The translations under genes and the position numbers were made by a program. Below, piece by piece: positions 35,956 to 46,584 of a DNA stretch of 64,000 nucleotides; positions within the stretch are counted from its first letter, which is position 1, and each line of letters starts with the position of its first letter. Below the pieces are notes generated by a model. That model saw only the letters and a program-made list of their open reading frames with translations. It did not search any database and was not told the DNA's origin. The stretch comes from Mycolicibacterium mucogenicum DSM 44124 (GTDB taxonomy: Bacteria; Actinomycetota; Actinomycetes; Mycobacteriales; Mycobacteriaceae): NCBI RefSeq assembly GCF_005670685.2, contig NZ_CP062008.1, positions 5,270,001-5,334,000 on the forward strand, given 5' to 3'.

Positions 35956-37461
35956 ATGCAGACACACGAGGTACGCACCCGACGCAGCGCGGAGGAATTC
36001 CCCCGCTCGGAACACCTGGCGTGGAAGATCGCGGAGGTCGCCGCCGATCCGGTCGACGTGACGCCCGAGGTGGCGGCGATGGTCGTCAACCGGATCATCG
36101 ACAACGCCGCGGTCTCGGCCGCATCGGTGATCCGGCGTCCCGTCACCGTCGCCCGGACCCAGGCACAGGCGCACCGCACGCCGCGCGGTGCCACGGTATT
36201 CGGCATCGACGGCACCTACTCGCCCGAGTGGGCCGCCTGGGCCAACGGGGTGGCCGTCCGCGAACTCGACTTCCACGACACCTTCCTGGCCGCCGAGTAC
36301 TCGCACCCGGGGGACAACATCCCGGCCCTGGTCGCGGTGGCCCAGCAGCTCGACGTCCGCGGCGCCGACCTGATCCGCGGCATCGCCACCGCATACGAGG
36401 TGCAGATGGACCTGGTCCGCGGAATCTGCTTGCACGAACACAAGATCGACCACGTTGCGCACCTCGGCCCGTCCGTCGCCGCCGGCCTCGGCACCATGCT
36501 GCGGCTGGACCCCGAGACCATCTATGCCGCGGTCGGCCAGGCGCTGCACCTCACCACCGCCACCCGCCAGTCCCGCAAGGGTCTGATCTCGAGCTGGAAG
36601 GCCTACGCCCCGGCGCTGGCCGGCAAGGTCGCCATCGAGGCCGTCGACCGGGCCATGCGCGGTGAAGGCTCCCCGGCCCCCATCTGGGAAGGCGAGGACG
36701 GCGTCATCGCCTGGCTGCTGTCCGGGCCCGAGCACACCTACCAGGTGCCGCTGCCGGGTCCCGGCGAACCCAAGCTCGCCATCCTGGACAGCTACACCAA
36801 GGAACACAGCGCCGAATACCAGAGCCAGGCCCCCATCGACCTGGCGCGCCGGATGCGTTCGCGGATCGGCGATCTGGACCAGATCGCCACAATCGTGCTG
36901 CACACCAGTCACCACACGCACGTGGTGATCGGCACCGGCTCGAACGATCCGCAGAAGTTCGACCCGGATGCAACACGAGAAACCCTCGACCACTCCGTGA
37001 TGTACATCTTCGCGGTCGCACTGCAGGACGGTGCGTGGCACCACGAGCGGTCGTACGCCCCCGAACGCGCACACCGGCCGGACACCATCGAGCTCTGGAA
37101 CAAGATCTCGACCGTCGAGGATCCGGAGTGGACCCGGCGATACCACTCGAATGACCCCGCCGAGAAGGCATTCGGCGCCCGGGCCGTGGTGACGCTCAAG
37201 AGCGGCGAAGTGATCGTCGACGAGCTGGCCGTGGCCGACGCCCACCCGCTGGGCGCGCGCCCGTTCGAGCGGGCGCAGTACCGCGACAAGTTCACCGCGC
37301 TCGCCGACGGCGTGATCGCCGACGCCGAGCAGGAGCGGTTCCTGACCGTCGTCGATGGTCTCGCCACCATGAAGCCGGGCAGCCTCGACGCCCTCAACCT
37401 GCGGGTCGAACAGGTCGTGCTGGACAAGGCTCCGACGGTCCCCTCCGGGATCTTCCGATGA
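35956..37461 (+). CDS. prpD: 2-methylcitrate dehydratase PrpD
   Basis: 501 residues of the MmgE/PrpD family. It dehydrates 2-methylcitrate in the methylcitrate cycle for propionyl-CoA. Conserved segments include [40 protein letters not shown] in pieces and [21 protein letters not shown]. The ATG of [16 protein letters not shown] is preferred over a GTG three codons earlier. Its stop overlaps the prpB start by four bases (ATGA). Confidence 0.95.
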   Translation: MQTHEVRTRRSAEEFPRSEHLAWKIAEVAADPVDVTPEVAAMVVNRIIDNAAVSAASVIRRPVTVARTQAQAHRTPRGATVFGIDGTYSPEWAAWANGVAVRELDFHDTFLAAEYSHPGDNIPALVAVAQQLDVRGADLIRGIATAYEVQMDLVRGICLHEHKIDHVAHLGPSVAAGLGTMLRLDPETIYAAVGQALHLTTATRQSRKGLISSWKAYAPALAGKVAIEAVDRAMRGEGSPAPIWEGEDGVIAWLLSGPEHTYQVPLPGPGEPKLAILDSYTKEHSAEYQSQAPIDLARRMRSRIGDLDQIATIVLHTSHHTHVVIGTGSNDPQKFDPDATRETLDHSVMYIFAVALQDGAWHHERSYAPERAHRPDTIELWNKISTVEDPEWTRRYHSNDPAEKAFGARAVVTLKSGEVIVDELAVADAHPLGARPFERAQYRDKFTALADGVIADAEQERFLTVVDGLATMKPGSLDALNLRVEQVVLDKAPTVPSGIFR

Positions 37462-38378
37462 GCGCCGGCCTGCTCGGTTCGCGGGTCTCGGCGGCCGACA
37501 AGCGGGTGGCGTTGCGGGCGGCGCTGAATTCCGGCCGGCTGCAACGCTATCCGGGCGCATTCTCACCACTGGTGGCAAAGCTGGTGTCGGAGATCGGCTT
37601 CGAGGGGGTCTACGTCTCGGGCGCGGTCCTGTCGGCCGACCTGGGCCTGCCCGACATCGGGCTGACCACCTTGACCGAGGTGGCCGGACGCAGCGCCCAG
37701 ATCGCCGCGGCAACCGATCTACCCACCCTGGTGGACGCCGACACCGGCTTCGGCGAGCCGATGAGCGCCGCGCGCACCATCACGGTCCTGGAGGACGCCG
37801 GGCTGGCCGGCTGCCACCTCGAGGACCAGGTGAACCCCAAGCGCTGTGGCCATCTGGACGGCAAGGCCGTCGTGCCGGTCACCGAGATGATCAAGCGACT
37901 GCGTGCCGCGGTCGCCGCGCGCCGGGACCCGAACTTCGTCATCTGTGCCCGCACCGATGCCGCCGGGATCGAGGGCATCGACGCCGCCATCGACCGCGCG
38001 AAGGCCTACGCCGACGCCGGCGCCGACCTGATCTTCACCGAGGCACTCACCACCCCAAGGGAATTCGAGCGCTTCCGGGCGGCGGTCGACACTCCCCTGT
38101 TGGCCAACATGACCGAGTTCGGCAAGTCGGAACTCGTGACGGCTCAGCAGTTGTCCGGCATCGGCTACAACATGGTGATCTACCCGGTCACCACGCTGCG
38201 CCTGGCGATGTACGCGGTCGAGGCCGGCCTGCGCGAAATCCACACCGCCGGAACCCAAGCCGGCCTACTGGACCGGATGCAACACCGCGGCCGGTTGTAC
38301 CAACTGCTGCGCTATGCCGACTACAACCAATTCGATTCAGACATCTTCAATTTCACCCTCCAGGACGTGAAATCATGA
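37458..38378 (+). CDS. prpB: 2-methylisocitrate lyase PrpB
   Basis: 306 residues of the isocitrate-lyase superfamily. The catalytic loop [10 protein letters not shown] has Cys130, and the magnesium site [11 protein letters not shown] has Asp93. It splits methylisocitrate to pyruvate and succinate. It overlaps prpD and prpC by four bases on each side, showing translational coupling. The lyase must be PrpB rather than isocitrate lyase because of its short length and neighbours. Confidence 0.95.
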   Translation: MSAGLLGSRVSAADKRVALRAALNSGRLQRYPGAFSPLVAKLVSEIGFEGVYVSGAVLSADLGLPDIGLTTLTEVAGRSAQIAAATDLPTLVDADTGFGEPMSAARTITVLEDAGLAGCHLEDQVNPKRCGHLDGKAVVPVTEMIKRLRAAVAARRDPNFVICARTDAAGIEGIDAAIDRAKAYADAGADLIFTEALTTPREFERFRAAVDTPLLANMTEFGKSELVTAQQLSGIGYNMVIYPVTTLRLAMYAVEAGLREIHTAGTQAGLLDRMQHRGRLYQLLRYADYNQFDSDIFNFTLQDVKS

Positions 38379-39493
38379 CCACAGAAACGCCCCACATCCA
38401 CAAGGGCCTGGCCGGTGTCGTCGTCGATACCACCGCCATCTCCAAAGTCGTGCCCGAGACCAACAGCCTGACCTACCGGGGCTATCCCGTGCAGGATCTG
38501 GCGACGCACTGCACGTTCGAGCAGGTGGCCTACCTGCTGTGGCACGGCGAGCTGCCGACCGAACACGAACTCGCGATGTTCTGCCAGCGCGAGCGGGCGT
38601 CCCGGCGGATCGACCGGTCGATGTACTCGCTGCTGGCCAAGCTGCCCGAGAGCTGCCACCCGATGGACGTGGTCCGCACCGCGATCAGCTATCTCGGCGC
38701 CGAGGATCCGGAAGAGGACGACAGCACGGTTCCGGCCAACTACGCCAAGTCCCTGCGCATGTTCGCCGTCCTGCCGACCATCGTCGCCGCCGATATCCGC
38801 CGCCGGCAGGGACTTTCGCCCATCCAGCCGCACAGCCAGCTGGGATACGCCGAGAACTTCCTGAACATGTGCTTCGGATCGGTCCCCGAACCGGCGATCG
38901 TCGACGCCTTCTCCCAGTCCATGGTGCTGTACGCCGAGCACAGCTTCAACGCATCCACGTTCGCGGCCCGGGTGGTGACTTCCACGCAGTCGGACATCTA
39001 CAGCGCGGTCACCGCGGCCATCGGCGCCCTCAAGGGCTCGCTGCACGGCGGCGCCAACGAGGCCGTCATGCACGACATGCTGGAGATCGGCTCGGCCGAG
39101 AACGCCCCGAAGTGGTTGCACGGCAAGTTGTCCCGCAAAGAGAAGGTGATGGGCTTCGGACACCGCGTCTACAAGAACGGTGACTCTCGGGTGCCGACGA
39201 TGAAGGCGGCACTCGACCGGGTGGTGGCTGCTCGCGGCGGCCAGCGGTGGCTGGACATCTACACCGTGCTGGAGCGCGAGATGTTCACCGCCACCAGGAT
39301 CAAGCCGAACCTCGACTTCCCCACCGGGCCGGCCTACTACCTCATGGGCTTCGACATCCCGGTCTTCACACCGCTTTTCGTGATGGCCCGCATCGTGGGC
39401 TGGACCGCGCACATCATGGAACAAGCGGCGTCGAACGCACTGATCCGTCCCCTGAGTGAATACTCGGGCCAACCACAGCGTTCCATTGCCTGA
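38375..39493 (+). CDS. prpC: 2-methylcitrate synthase PrpC
   Basis: 372 residues of the citrate-synthase family. The active-site elements are SLHGGANEAVM, MGFGHRVYKNGDSR, and the Asp in LDFPTGPAYYLMGFD. It condenses propionyl-CoA with oxaloacetate and often also makes citrate. The start overlaps prpB. The 3' end overlaps the beginning of pyruvate carboxylase by 38 bases if the GTG start of that gene is used, so the four genes form one transcript. Confidence 0.94.
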   Translation: MTTETPHIHKGLAGVVVDTTAISKVVPETNSLTYRGYPVQDLATHCTFEQVAYLLWHGELPTEHELAMFCQRERASRRIDRSMYSLLAKLPESCHPMDVVRTAISYLGAEDPEEDDSTVPANYAKSLRMFAVLPTIVAADIRRRQGLSPIQPHSQLGYAENFLNMCFGSVPEPAIVDAFSQSMVLYAEHSFNASTFAARVVTSTQSDIYSAVTAAIGALKGSLHGGANEAVMHDMLEIGSAENAPKWLHGKLSRKEKVMGFGHRVYKNGDSRVPTMKAALDRVVAARGGQRWLDIYTVLEREMFTATRIKPNLDFPTGPAYYLMGFDIPVFTPLFVMARIVGWTAHIMEQAASNALIRPLSEYSGQPQRSIA

Positions 39494-42400
39494 GCGCGCC
39501 ATCACCAAAGTCCTCGTCGCCAACCGGGGTGAGATCGCGATCCGGGCCTTCCGGGCGGCCTATGAGCTGGGTATCGCGACGGTGGCGGTGTACGCCCACG
39601 AGGACCGGAACTCCCCACACCGACTGAAGGCCGACGAGTCCTACCAGATCGGCGAGCCGGGCCATCCCGTTCGCGCCTATCTGTCGGTGCCCGAAATCAT
39701 CCGGGTGGCGCAGCTGTCCGGCGCCGACGCGGTGTACCCGGGATACGGATTCCTGTCGGAGAACCCGGAACTCGCGTCAGCGTGCGCCGCGGCGGGCATC
39801 ACGTTCGTCGGCCCGAGTGCCGGCGTCCTGGAGTTGACCGGCAACAAGGCCAGCGCCATCGCCGCGGCCCGAACCGCCGGCCTGCCGGTGCTCGCATCGT
39901 CGGAGCCGTCGGCTTCGGTCAGCGAATTACTCACGGCCGCAGCCGGTATGGAGTTTCCGCTGTTCGTCAAGGCCGTCTCGGGTGGTGGCGGACGTGGCAT
40001 GCGGAGGGTGACCGAGCCGGCCGCCCTGGCCGAGGCCATCGCGGCGGCGTCGCGCGAAGCGGAATCTGCTTTCGGTGACCCGAACGTCTACCTCGAGCAG
40101 GCGGTCCTCAACCCACGCCACATCGAGGTGCAGATACTGGCCGACGGAACCGGCGAGGTGATCCACCTCTTCGAACGGGACTGCAGTGTGCAACGCCGGC
40201 ACCAGAAGGTGGTCGAGCTGGCCCCCGCCCCGAACCTCACCGACGAACTGCGGAACCGAATCTGTTCGGACGCGGTGACATTCGCGCGCCAGATCGGTTA
40301 CTTCTGCGCCGGAACCGTCGAGTTCCTGCTCGACGAGCGCGGGCACCACGTGTTCATCGAGTGCAATCCGCGCATTCAGGTCGAGCACACGGTGACCGAG
40401 GAGATCACCGACGTCGACCTGGTGGCCGCCCAGTTACGGATCGCGGCCGGCCGGTCGTTGGCCGAGCTCGGGCTGAGCCAGGATCGCATCAGAATCCGTG
40501 GCGCCGCCATGCAGTGCCGCATCACCACCGAAGATCCCGCCAACGGTTTCCGCCCCGACACCGGCCGGATCACCGCCTACCGTTCTCCCGGTGGTGCCGG
40601 CGTCCGGTTGGACGGCGGCACCAACGTCGGTGCGGAGATCAGCGCCCACTTCGACTCGATGTTGGTCAAACTCACCTGCCGCGGTCAGGATTTCGCGACG
40701 GCGGTCAGGAGGGCCCGACGCGCTCTCGCGGAGTTCCGCATCCGCGGGGTGTCGACGAACATTCCTTTCCTGCAAGCGGTTCTCGATGATCCGGACTTCG
40801 CCGCGGGCAAGGTGTCGACATCGTTCATCGACGAGCGTCCGCAACTACTGACGGCCCACACTCCAGGGGACCGCGGCACCCGCATCCTCAACTACCTCGC
40901 GGACGTGACGGTGAACCAGCCGCACGGCGGTCGTCCGTCGACTGTGTATCCACGTGACAAGCTGCCGAAGATTGATCTCGACGGTCCGGCGCCGGCGGGC
41001 AGCAAGCAGCTGCTGACCGAGCTCGGCCCAGAGCGCTTTGCGGCCGCCCTACTGGAGTCGCCGCGGCTGTGGGTCACCGACACCACGTTCCGCGACGCCC
41101 ATCAGTCGCTACTCGCCACGCGAGTGCGTACCTCGGGCCTGGTCAAGGTGGCACCGTACGTGGCCCGCATGACGCCGCAGCTGCTGTCGGTCGAGTGCTG
41201 GGGCGGCGCGACTTATGACGTGGCGCTTCGGTTCCTGAAGGAGGACCCGTGGGAGCGGCTGGCCGCGCTGCGGGAGGCGATGCCCAACATCTGTCTCCAG
41301 ATGCTGTTGCGCGGCCGAAACACCGTGGGTTACACACCCTATCCGGCATCGGTCACGTCGGCATTCGTGCAGGAGGCCACAGCCACCGGCATCGACATCT
41401 TCCGGATCTTCGACGCGCTGAACAACGTGGAATCGATGCGGCCGGCGATCGACGCAGTGCGTGAAACCGGTTCCGCGGTGGCCGAAGTCGCGATGTCCTA
41501 CACCGGCAACCTCTCCGACCCCACGGAGACGCTGTACACGCTCGACTATTGGCTGAAGCTGGCCGAGCAGATCGTCGATGCCGGTGCCCATGTGCTGGCC
41601 ATCAAGGACATGGCCGGTCTGCTGCGACCGCCCGCGGCGGCAGAACTCGTGTCGGCGTTGCGATCCCGGTTCGACCTGCCTGTACACGTCCACACCCACG
41701 ACACCCCGGGTGGACAGCTGGCCACGTACGTCGCGGCCTGGCAGGCCGGCGCCTCGGCAGTCGACGGGGCGGCGGCACCGCTGGCCGGCACCACCAGCCA
41801 GCCTGCCCTGTCGTCGATCGTTGCGGCAGCCGCGCACACCACGCACGACACCGGTCTGTCGTTGGCGAACGTCTGTGAGCTGGAACCGTATTGGGAGGCG
41901 TTGCGCCGCGTCTACGCGCCTTTCGAGGCGGGCCTGCCCGCACCGACCGGCCGCGTGTACACCCACGAGATCCCGGGCGGGCAGCTCAGCAATCTGCGTA
42001 CCCAGGCCACCGCCCTCGGGCTGGGCGGCCGCTTCGAGGACATCGAAAACGCCTATGCCGGAGCAGATCACGCTCTCGGCAGGCTGGTGAAGGTGACGCC
42101 GTCGAGCAAGGTGGTAGGTGATCTTGCGCTGGCGCTCGTCGGCGCCGGGATGAGCGCCGGGGAGTTCGCCGCCGACCCGCACCGCTGCGACATCCCGGAT
42201 TCGGTGATCGGCTTCCTCCGCGGCGAGCTCGGCGACCCGCCCGGCGGCTGGCCGGAACCCTTGCGCAGCAAGGCCCTTCACGGAAGGTCCGACACCAGGC
42301 CGACGGCAACCCTCACCGTCGAGGACTACGCCGAACTGGCGGAGCCCGGTCTTACCCGCCAAGCCGCCCTGAATCGGCTGCTCTTCCCCGGTCCGACCCG

Positions 42401-42881
42401 CGAATTCCTGACGCATCGAGAACAATTCGGCGACACCTCCCGCCTGAGCGCCAACCAGTTCTTCTACGGGCTGCGCCGCGGCGAGGAGCACCGCGTCAAG
42501 TTGGAGAAGGGCGTCGAGCTGCTCATCGGTCTCGAGGCCATCTCCGAGCCCGATGACCGCGGCATGCGGACGGTGCTGTGCCTGTTGAACGGTCAGCTGC
42601 GCCCGATCCTGGTGCGGGACAGGTCGATCGACAGCGCAGTCCCCGTCGCGGAGAAAGCGGACCGCGGCAACCCGGACCACGTTGCGGCGCCGTTCGCCGG
42701 TGTCGTGACGATCGGGGTGACCGTTGGCGAGCGGGTGAGCGCGGGCCAAACGGTCGCCACCATCGAGGCGATGAAGATGGAGGCAGCCATCACGGCGCCG
42801 AAGGCCGGTACCGTCACGCGGATCGCGTTGGCGCCCACCGCGAGCGTCGAAGGCAATGACCTGCTCGTGGTGGTCAGCTGA
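39456..42881 (+). CDS. pyc: Pyruvate carboxylase
   Basis: 1141 residues with all three parts. The biotin carboxylase domain (about 15-465) has VLVANRGEIAIRAFRAA, SGGGGRGMRRV and EVNP-equivalent ECNPRIQVEHTVTEE. The carboxyltransferase barrel (about 545-810) has TTFRDAHQSLLATRVRT. A tetramerisation region and a C-terminal biotinyl domain follow, with EAMKMEA (Lys1107). The enzyme makes oxaloacetate from pyruvate and bicarbonate. The GTG start lies inside prpC; TTG at 39486 is an alternative that removes ten residues. Its place after prpDBC is unusual to my knowledge; a separate pyc elsewhere in the genome is likely. Confidence 0.92.
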   Translation: MNTRANHSVPLPERAITKVLVANRGEIAIRAFRAAYELGIATVAVYAHEDRNSPHRLKADESYQIGEPGHPVRAYLSVPEIIRVAQLSGADAVYPGYGFLSENPELASACAAAGITFVGPSAGVLELTGNKASAIAAARTAGLPVLASSEPSASVSELLTAAAGMEFPLFVKAVSGGGGRGMRRVTEPAALAEAIAAASREAESAFGDPNVYLEQAVLNPRHIEVQILADGTGEVIHLFERDCSVQRRHQKVVELAPAPNLTDELRNRICSDAVTFARQIGYFCAGTVEFLLDERGHHVFIECNPRIQVEHTVTEEITDVDLVAAQLRIAAGRSLAELGLSQDRIRIRGAAMQCRITTEDPANGFRPDTGRITAYRSPGGAGVRLDGGTNVGAEISAHFDSMLVKLTCRGQDFATAVRRARRALAEFRIRGVSTNIPFLQAVLDDPDFAAGKVSTSFIDERPQLLTAHTPGDRGTRILNYLADVTVNQPHGGRPSTVYPRDKLPKIDLDGPAPAGSKQLLTELGPERFAAALLESPRLWVTDTTFRDAHQSLLATRVRTSGLVKVAPYVARMTPQLLSVECWGGATYDVALRFLKEDPWERLAALREAMPNICLQMLLRGRNTVGYTPYPASVTSAFVQEATATGIDIFRIFDALNNVESMRPAIDAVRETGSAVAEVAMSYTGNLSDPTETLYTLDYWLKLAEQIVDAGAHVLAIKDMAGLLRPPAAAELVSALRSRFDLPVHVHTHDTPGGQLATYVAAWQAGASAVDGAAAPLAGTTSQPALSSIVAAAAHTTHDTGLSLANVCELEPYWEALRRVYAPFEAGLPAPTGRVYTHEIPGGQLSNLRTQATALGLGGRFEDIENAYAGADHALGRLVKVTPSSKVVGDLALALVGAGMSAGEFAADPHRCDIPDSVIGFLRGELGDPPGGWPEPLRSKALHGRSDTRPTATLTVEDYAELAEPGLTRQAALNRLLFPGPTREFLTHREQFGDTSRLSANQFFYGLRRGEEHRVKLEKGVELLIGLEAISEPDDRGMRTVLCLLNGQLRPILVRDRSIDSAVPVAEKADRGNPDHVAAPFAGVVTIGVTVGERVSAGQTVATIEAMKMEAAITAPKAGTVTRIALAPTASVEGNDLLVVVS

Positions 42882-42893
42882 CCAACGCCGTGT

Positions 42894-43811
42894 TCACGGC
42901 ACGACGACGAGCTTGCCGTGCACGTGGCCCGTCGTGCTCGCCGAGAGCGCGGCACCGGCTTCGGTCAGCGGGTACGTCTCGCTGATCGAGACGGTGAGGC
43001 GTCCCTGCGCGACAAGCGTCGCCAGTTCCCGCAGGGCGGCGCCCAGTTCGCTTCCGGAACCACCGACATGCACCTGGATTCCGGTGGCGGCCTGGTCGAA
43101 GGCGACCAGCGTGAGAACGCGCGCCGGGCCGCCGGTGAGCTCGATGGACAACGGAATCTCGCCGCGGCCGGAGGCGTCGAGAACGGCGTCGACCCCGTCG
43201 GGTGCGACGGCCCGAACCCTGTCGAGCAGACCATCGCCGTAGGTGACCGGCGTCGCGCCGAGCGAACGCAGGTATTCGTGGTTGGATTCACCCGCCGTGC
43301 CAATGACATTGACACCTTGCGCCTTTGCGAGCTGGACGGCAAAAGTACCGACGCCGCCCGCGGCCGCGTGGATGAGCAGGGTGTCGCCCGCCTTGACGCC
43401 GAGCTTCCCCAGCACCGTGTACGCAGTGCCGCCCGCGCCTGCCAGCGAGCCCGCCACTTCCCAGCTGACGCCCTCAGGCTTACGGACGATCTCGGCAGAC
43501 TCCGCCAGCGCAAGATCCGCGAACGAACCTGTCGTCGACCGTCCCAGAACCTCGTCGCCGACCGCCCATTCGGTCACCTCGGACCCGACAGCGTCGACGA
43601 CACCTGCCACGTCGGACCCCACACCGGCGGGCAGCTCGAGCGGAATCAGTTCGCGCATGTACCCGGCGAGGATCTTCCAGTCGATCGGGTTGACGCCCGC
43701 GGCGCACACCGCGATCCGCACCTGAGTGGGTCCGGGAGCCGGCGGCTCGACGTCGACCACTCGCAAGACCTCAGGTGTGCCGTATTCGGCGAACTGCACT
43801 ACTCGCGACAT
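42894..43811 (-). CDS. NADP-dependent quinone oxidoreductase-like MDR protein
   Basis: 305 residues of the medium-chain dehydrogenase/reductase family, quinone-oxidoreductase type. The N-terminal GroES-like part begins MSRVVQFAEYGTPEVLRVVDVEPPAPGPTQV in segments. The Rossmann part has HAAAGGVGTFAVQLAKAQGVNVIGTA. No zinc-ligand cysteines are seen, as expected for this class. The substrate is unknown. It converges with pyc (12-base gap) and lies downstream of metE on the same strand but beyond a hairpin, so it probably has its own promoter. Confidence 0.85.
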   Translation of the reverse strand: MSRVVQFAEYGTPEVLRVVDVEPPAPGPTQVRIAVCAAGVNPIDWKILAGYMRELIPLELPAGVGSDVAGVVDAVGSEVTEWAVGDEVLGRSTTGSFADLALAESAEIVRKPEGVSWEVAGSLAGAGGTAYTVLGKLGVKAGDTLLIHAAAGGVGTFAVQLAKAQGVNVIGTAGESNHEYLRSLGATPVTYGDGLLDRVRAVAPDGVDAVLDASGRGEIPLSIELTGGPARVLTLVAFDQAATGIQVHVGGSGSELGAALRELATLVAQGRLTVSISETYPLTEAGAALSASTTGHVHGKLVVVP

Positions 43812-43913
43812 CGGTTCGTCTCCAATCGGTTTCCGGGCACTGGCCCAGCAAGGTCAAGGCCCGAGGAGGCGGTTTTATTTCAGTGGGCGCGCCGCTGCGT
43901 GACCTCGAAATGA

Positions 43914-43952
43914 ACTGCGCCCCGGAACCTGAACCAGATTCCGGAGCGCAGT
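43914..43952 (-). terminator. Probable metE terminator hairpin
   Basis: ACTGCGC-C-CCGGAA (43914-43927) pairs with TTCCGG-A-GCGCAGT (43939-43952), a 14-bp stem with one mismatch and an 11-base loop, just after the metE stop. The following U tract is poor. Confidence 0.55.
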
Positions 43953-43962
43953 CATCGGAGTA

Positions 43963-46236
43963 CTACCCGGCGCGAACCAGCTGTGCGGCCTGCACCATGT
44001 GCCGCAACGACTCGGTCACCTCGTCGGTCTTGCGGGTCTTCAGCCCGCAGTCCGGGTTCACCCAGAGCCGTTCTGCCGGAACGGCAGCCAACGCACGGCG
44101 CAGCGATGTCGCCATCTCGCCGGTGGTGGGAACCCGGGGCGAGTGAATGTCGTACACACCGGGGCCGACGCTGTTCGAGAACCCGATCCCGTTGAGGTCG
44201 TCGAGGACCTCCATGTGAGAACGGGCCGCTTCGATCGACGTCACGTCGGCATCGAGATCGGCAATGGCACCGATCACCTCACCGAACTCCGAATAGCACA
44301 GGTGCGTGTGAATCTGCGTGGCATCGCTGACGCCCGACGTCGAGAGCCGGAACGCGTCGACCGCCCACTCCAGGTAGGCCGCCTTGCCGGCATTGCGCAG
44401 CGGCAGCAGCTCACGCAGGGCGGGCTCGTCGACCTGGATGATCGCGATGCCGGCGGACTGCAGATCGACGGTCTCGTCCCGGATGGCCAGCGCCACCTGG
44501 TTGGCCGAGTCCGCCAGCGGCTGATCGTCGCGAACGAACGACCAGGCCAGGATCGTCACCGGACCGGTGAGCATGCCCTTGACCGGCTTGTCGGTCAGCG
44601 TCTGCGCGTATGTCGCCCACTCGACCGTCATCGGCTGCCGCCTGGTGACGTCACCGAAGAGGACCGGCGGACGCACGCAGCGGCTGCCGTACGACTGCAC
44701 CCAGCCGTTCCTGGTGGTCAAGAAACCATCGAGCTGCTCGGCGAAGTACTGCACCATGTCGTTGCGCTCGGGCTCGCCGTGCACCAGCACATCGAGCCCG
44801 AGGTCCTCCTGCAACCGGATCACCGTCTCGACTTCGGATTTCATCCTGCCGGTGTAGTCGGCCTCGCCGATCTCGCCGGCGACGAACGCCGCCCGGGCCT
44901 TGCGGATCTCGACGGTCTGCGGGAACGAACCGATCGTGGTGGTCGGCAGTGCCGGCAGGTTCAGCCGGGAATCCTGTGCTTTACGCCGTTCGGCGGCCGG
45001 CCCGCGGCTGATGCCGCCGGACAGAACCGTGTCGAGCCGGGCTCGGACGGCGGCGTTGTGCAGTCGCGGGTCGTGTGTCCGCGACGCGACCGCCCGGTTC
45101 GACGCCTCGAGCTGAGCGGTCACCGAGTCCCGGCCGTTGCGCAGCGCCGTCGCCAGCGTCGCGACCTCGTCGACTTTCTCGGCACCGAACGCCAGCCAGC
45201 CACGGAGCGCCTCGTCGAGGCCGTCCTCGGGCTCGAGCGAGTACGGGACGTGCAGCGTCGAGCAGGACGTGGACACAGCCAACGAACGTGCCGACTCCGG
45301 CAACGACTCCAGCCGGGCCAGTGCGGCCTCCAGGTCTGTGCGCCAGACGTTGCGGCCGTCGACGACGCCGGCCACCAGCAGCTTGTCCGCGAGGCCGGGA
45401 ATACCGGCCACCGGCTGGTCGCCACCGGCAACGAAATCGATTGCGACGCCGTCGATCTGGGTACGAGCCAGTGCCGGCAGCACGGGCCCCGGTTCGCCGA
45501 AGTAGGTCGCGACCAGGATCGCCGGGCGCTTGGTGGTTGCCGCGAGCGTGGCGTAGACGTGCTCGGCCAATTCGGCGGCGTTGGCAGCGTCGCCCAGGAT
45601 GTCGGTGACCAAGACGGGTTCGTCGATCTGCACCCACTCGGCACCGGCTCCGGCGAGCCGGCCGAGCAGATCGGCGTACAGCGGCAGCAGCTCGCCGAGG
45701 CGCGCGATGGGTGCCTCGGCGCCGTCGACGGCCTTGCTCAGCGCCAGGAACGTGATCGGCCCGACGATCACAGGCCGAGCCGGAATACCCTGCGCCTGAG
45801 CCTCTTTGAGCTCGGCCAGCACCTTGTCCGGATGCAGCGCGAACGTGGTGTTGGGGCCGATCTCCGGGACCAGGTAGTGGTAGTTGGTGTCGAACCACTT
45901 CGTCATCTCGAGCGGTGCAATGTCCGCCGTCCCGCGAGCCGCCGCGAAATAGCGGTCGAGATCGTCGGCAATGCCGCTCACGCGACTCGGCAGGGCGCCG
46001 AGCAGCACCGCGGTGTCGAGCACCTGGTCGTAGTAGGAGAACGTATTGACCGGAACGGAATCCAGTCCGGCGGCCGACAAGGCGGCGAGGGTATCGCGGC
46101 GCAGGCCCGCGGCGATTTCTTCGAGCGCGGCCCGGTCGATCCGGCCTGCCCAATAGCGTTCGACGGCCCGCTTGAGTTCACGGTTCGGACCGATGCGAGG
46201 CGCGCCGAGAATGGTTGCGGTGAATGGTGTTGACAA
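43963..46236 (-). CDS. metE: Cobalamin-independent methionine synthase MetE
   Basis: 757 residues. The N-terminal half begins [25 protein letters not shown]. The C-terminal barrel has the zinc ligands in [11 protein letters not shown] (His, Cys) and [10 protein letters not shown] (Cys), with the homocysteine-site [19 protein letters not shown]. It moves a methyl group from methyl-tetrahydrofolate-triglutamate to homocysteine. TTG is taken as the start: GAAGGA lies seven bases upstream and the protein aligns with family N-termini; the frame extends 11 codons to a GTG that lacks a site. A cobalamin riboswitch upstream should lower expression when B12 is present. Confidence 0.94.
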   Translation of the reverse strand: MSTPFTATILGAPRIGPNRELKRAVERYWAGRIDRAALEEIAAGLRRDTLAALSAAGLDSVPVNTFSYYDQVLDTAVLLGALPSRVSGIADDLDRYFAAARGTADIAPLEMTKWFDTNYHYLVPEIGPNTTFALHPDKVLAELKEAQAQGIPARPVIVGPITFLALSKAVDGAEAPIARLGELLPLYADLLGRLAGAGAEWVQIDEPVLVTDILGDAANAAELAEHVYATLAATTKRPAILVATYFGEPGPVLPALARTQIDGVAIDFVAGGDQPVAGIPGLADKLLVAGVVDGRNVWRTDLEAALARLESLPESARSLAVSTSCSTLHVPYSLEPEDGLDEALRGWLAFGAEKVDEVATLATALRNGRDSVTAQLEASNRAVASRTHDPRLHNAAVRARLDTVLSGGISRGPAAERRKAQDSRLNLPALPTTTIGSFPQTVEIRKARAAFVAGEIGEADYTGRMKSEVETVIRLQEDLGLDVLVHGEPERNDMVQYFAEQLDGFLTTRNGWVQSYGSRCVRPPVLFGDVTRRQPMTVEWATYAQTLTDKPVKGMLTGPVTILAWSFVRDDQPLADSANQVALAIRDETVDLQSAGIAIIQVDEPALRELLPLRNAGKAAYLEWAVDAFRLSTSGVSDATQIHTHLCYSEFGEVIGAIADLDADVTSIEAARSHMEVLDDLNGIGFSNSVGPGVYDIHSPRVPTTGEMATSLRRALAAVPAERLWVNPDCGLKTRKTDEVTESLRHMVQAAQLVRAG

Positions 46237-46333
46237 CAGACGTCCTTCAAATGCGACGGAAGTGCGCACCGCCCAAGGACATCCATCGAGGACAGCACAA
46301 ACCGCCCTCGGCGATCAGCCCATTCCACGAGGC

Positions 46334-46358
46334 GATGCACCGCCGGACGCGGCGCATC
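46334..46358 (-). promoter_or_regulatory. Hairpin directly after the metE riboswitch aptamer
   Basis: On the minus strand GATGCGCCGC and GGCGGTGCATC-type arms form a 10-bp stem (one G-U) with a GTCCG loop. It begins two bases after the aptamer, so it may be part of the expression platform. It lacks a U tract and is about 100 bases from the metE start. Confidence 0.5.
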
Positions 46359-46359
46359 C

Positions 46360-46540
46360 GGCACAGCTGGCAGGTCTTCGGACTCGCGGGCACGCACCCC
46401 CGGGTGCACCTAGTGGCCGTCGCTTCCCAGTTCGGTACGAACCAGTGCGGATGACGGCGGTCGTTCCTGCTCACCGCTGCGGGACAGTCCCGGATTCTCA
46501 CCGGGTTCCCTCTCATGGCGTATTTCCACCATTCGATGCC
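46360..46540 (-). promoter_or_regulatory. Cobalamin riboswitch upstream of metE
   Basis: Reading the minus strand, the conserved parts of the B12-box RNA appear in order: GGGAACCCGGTGAGAATCCG, ACTGTCCCGCAGCGGTGAG, GGGAAGCGACGGCCACTAGG, and GCGAGTCCGAAGACCTGCC. Outer arms GGCAT and GTGCC close the domain. Family knowledge says such RNAs bind cobalamin and turn off downstream genes, and mycobacterial metE is a known example. Confidence 0.92.
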
Positions 46541-46584
46541 GCAGACGCCGAAGCGTCATTGGCAAACCAGCTGCGCCGTGGAGA

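Noticed and set aside
43999..46233. 744-residue plus-strand open frame
   Set aside because: Antisense shadow of metE.
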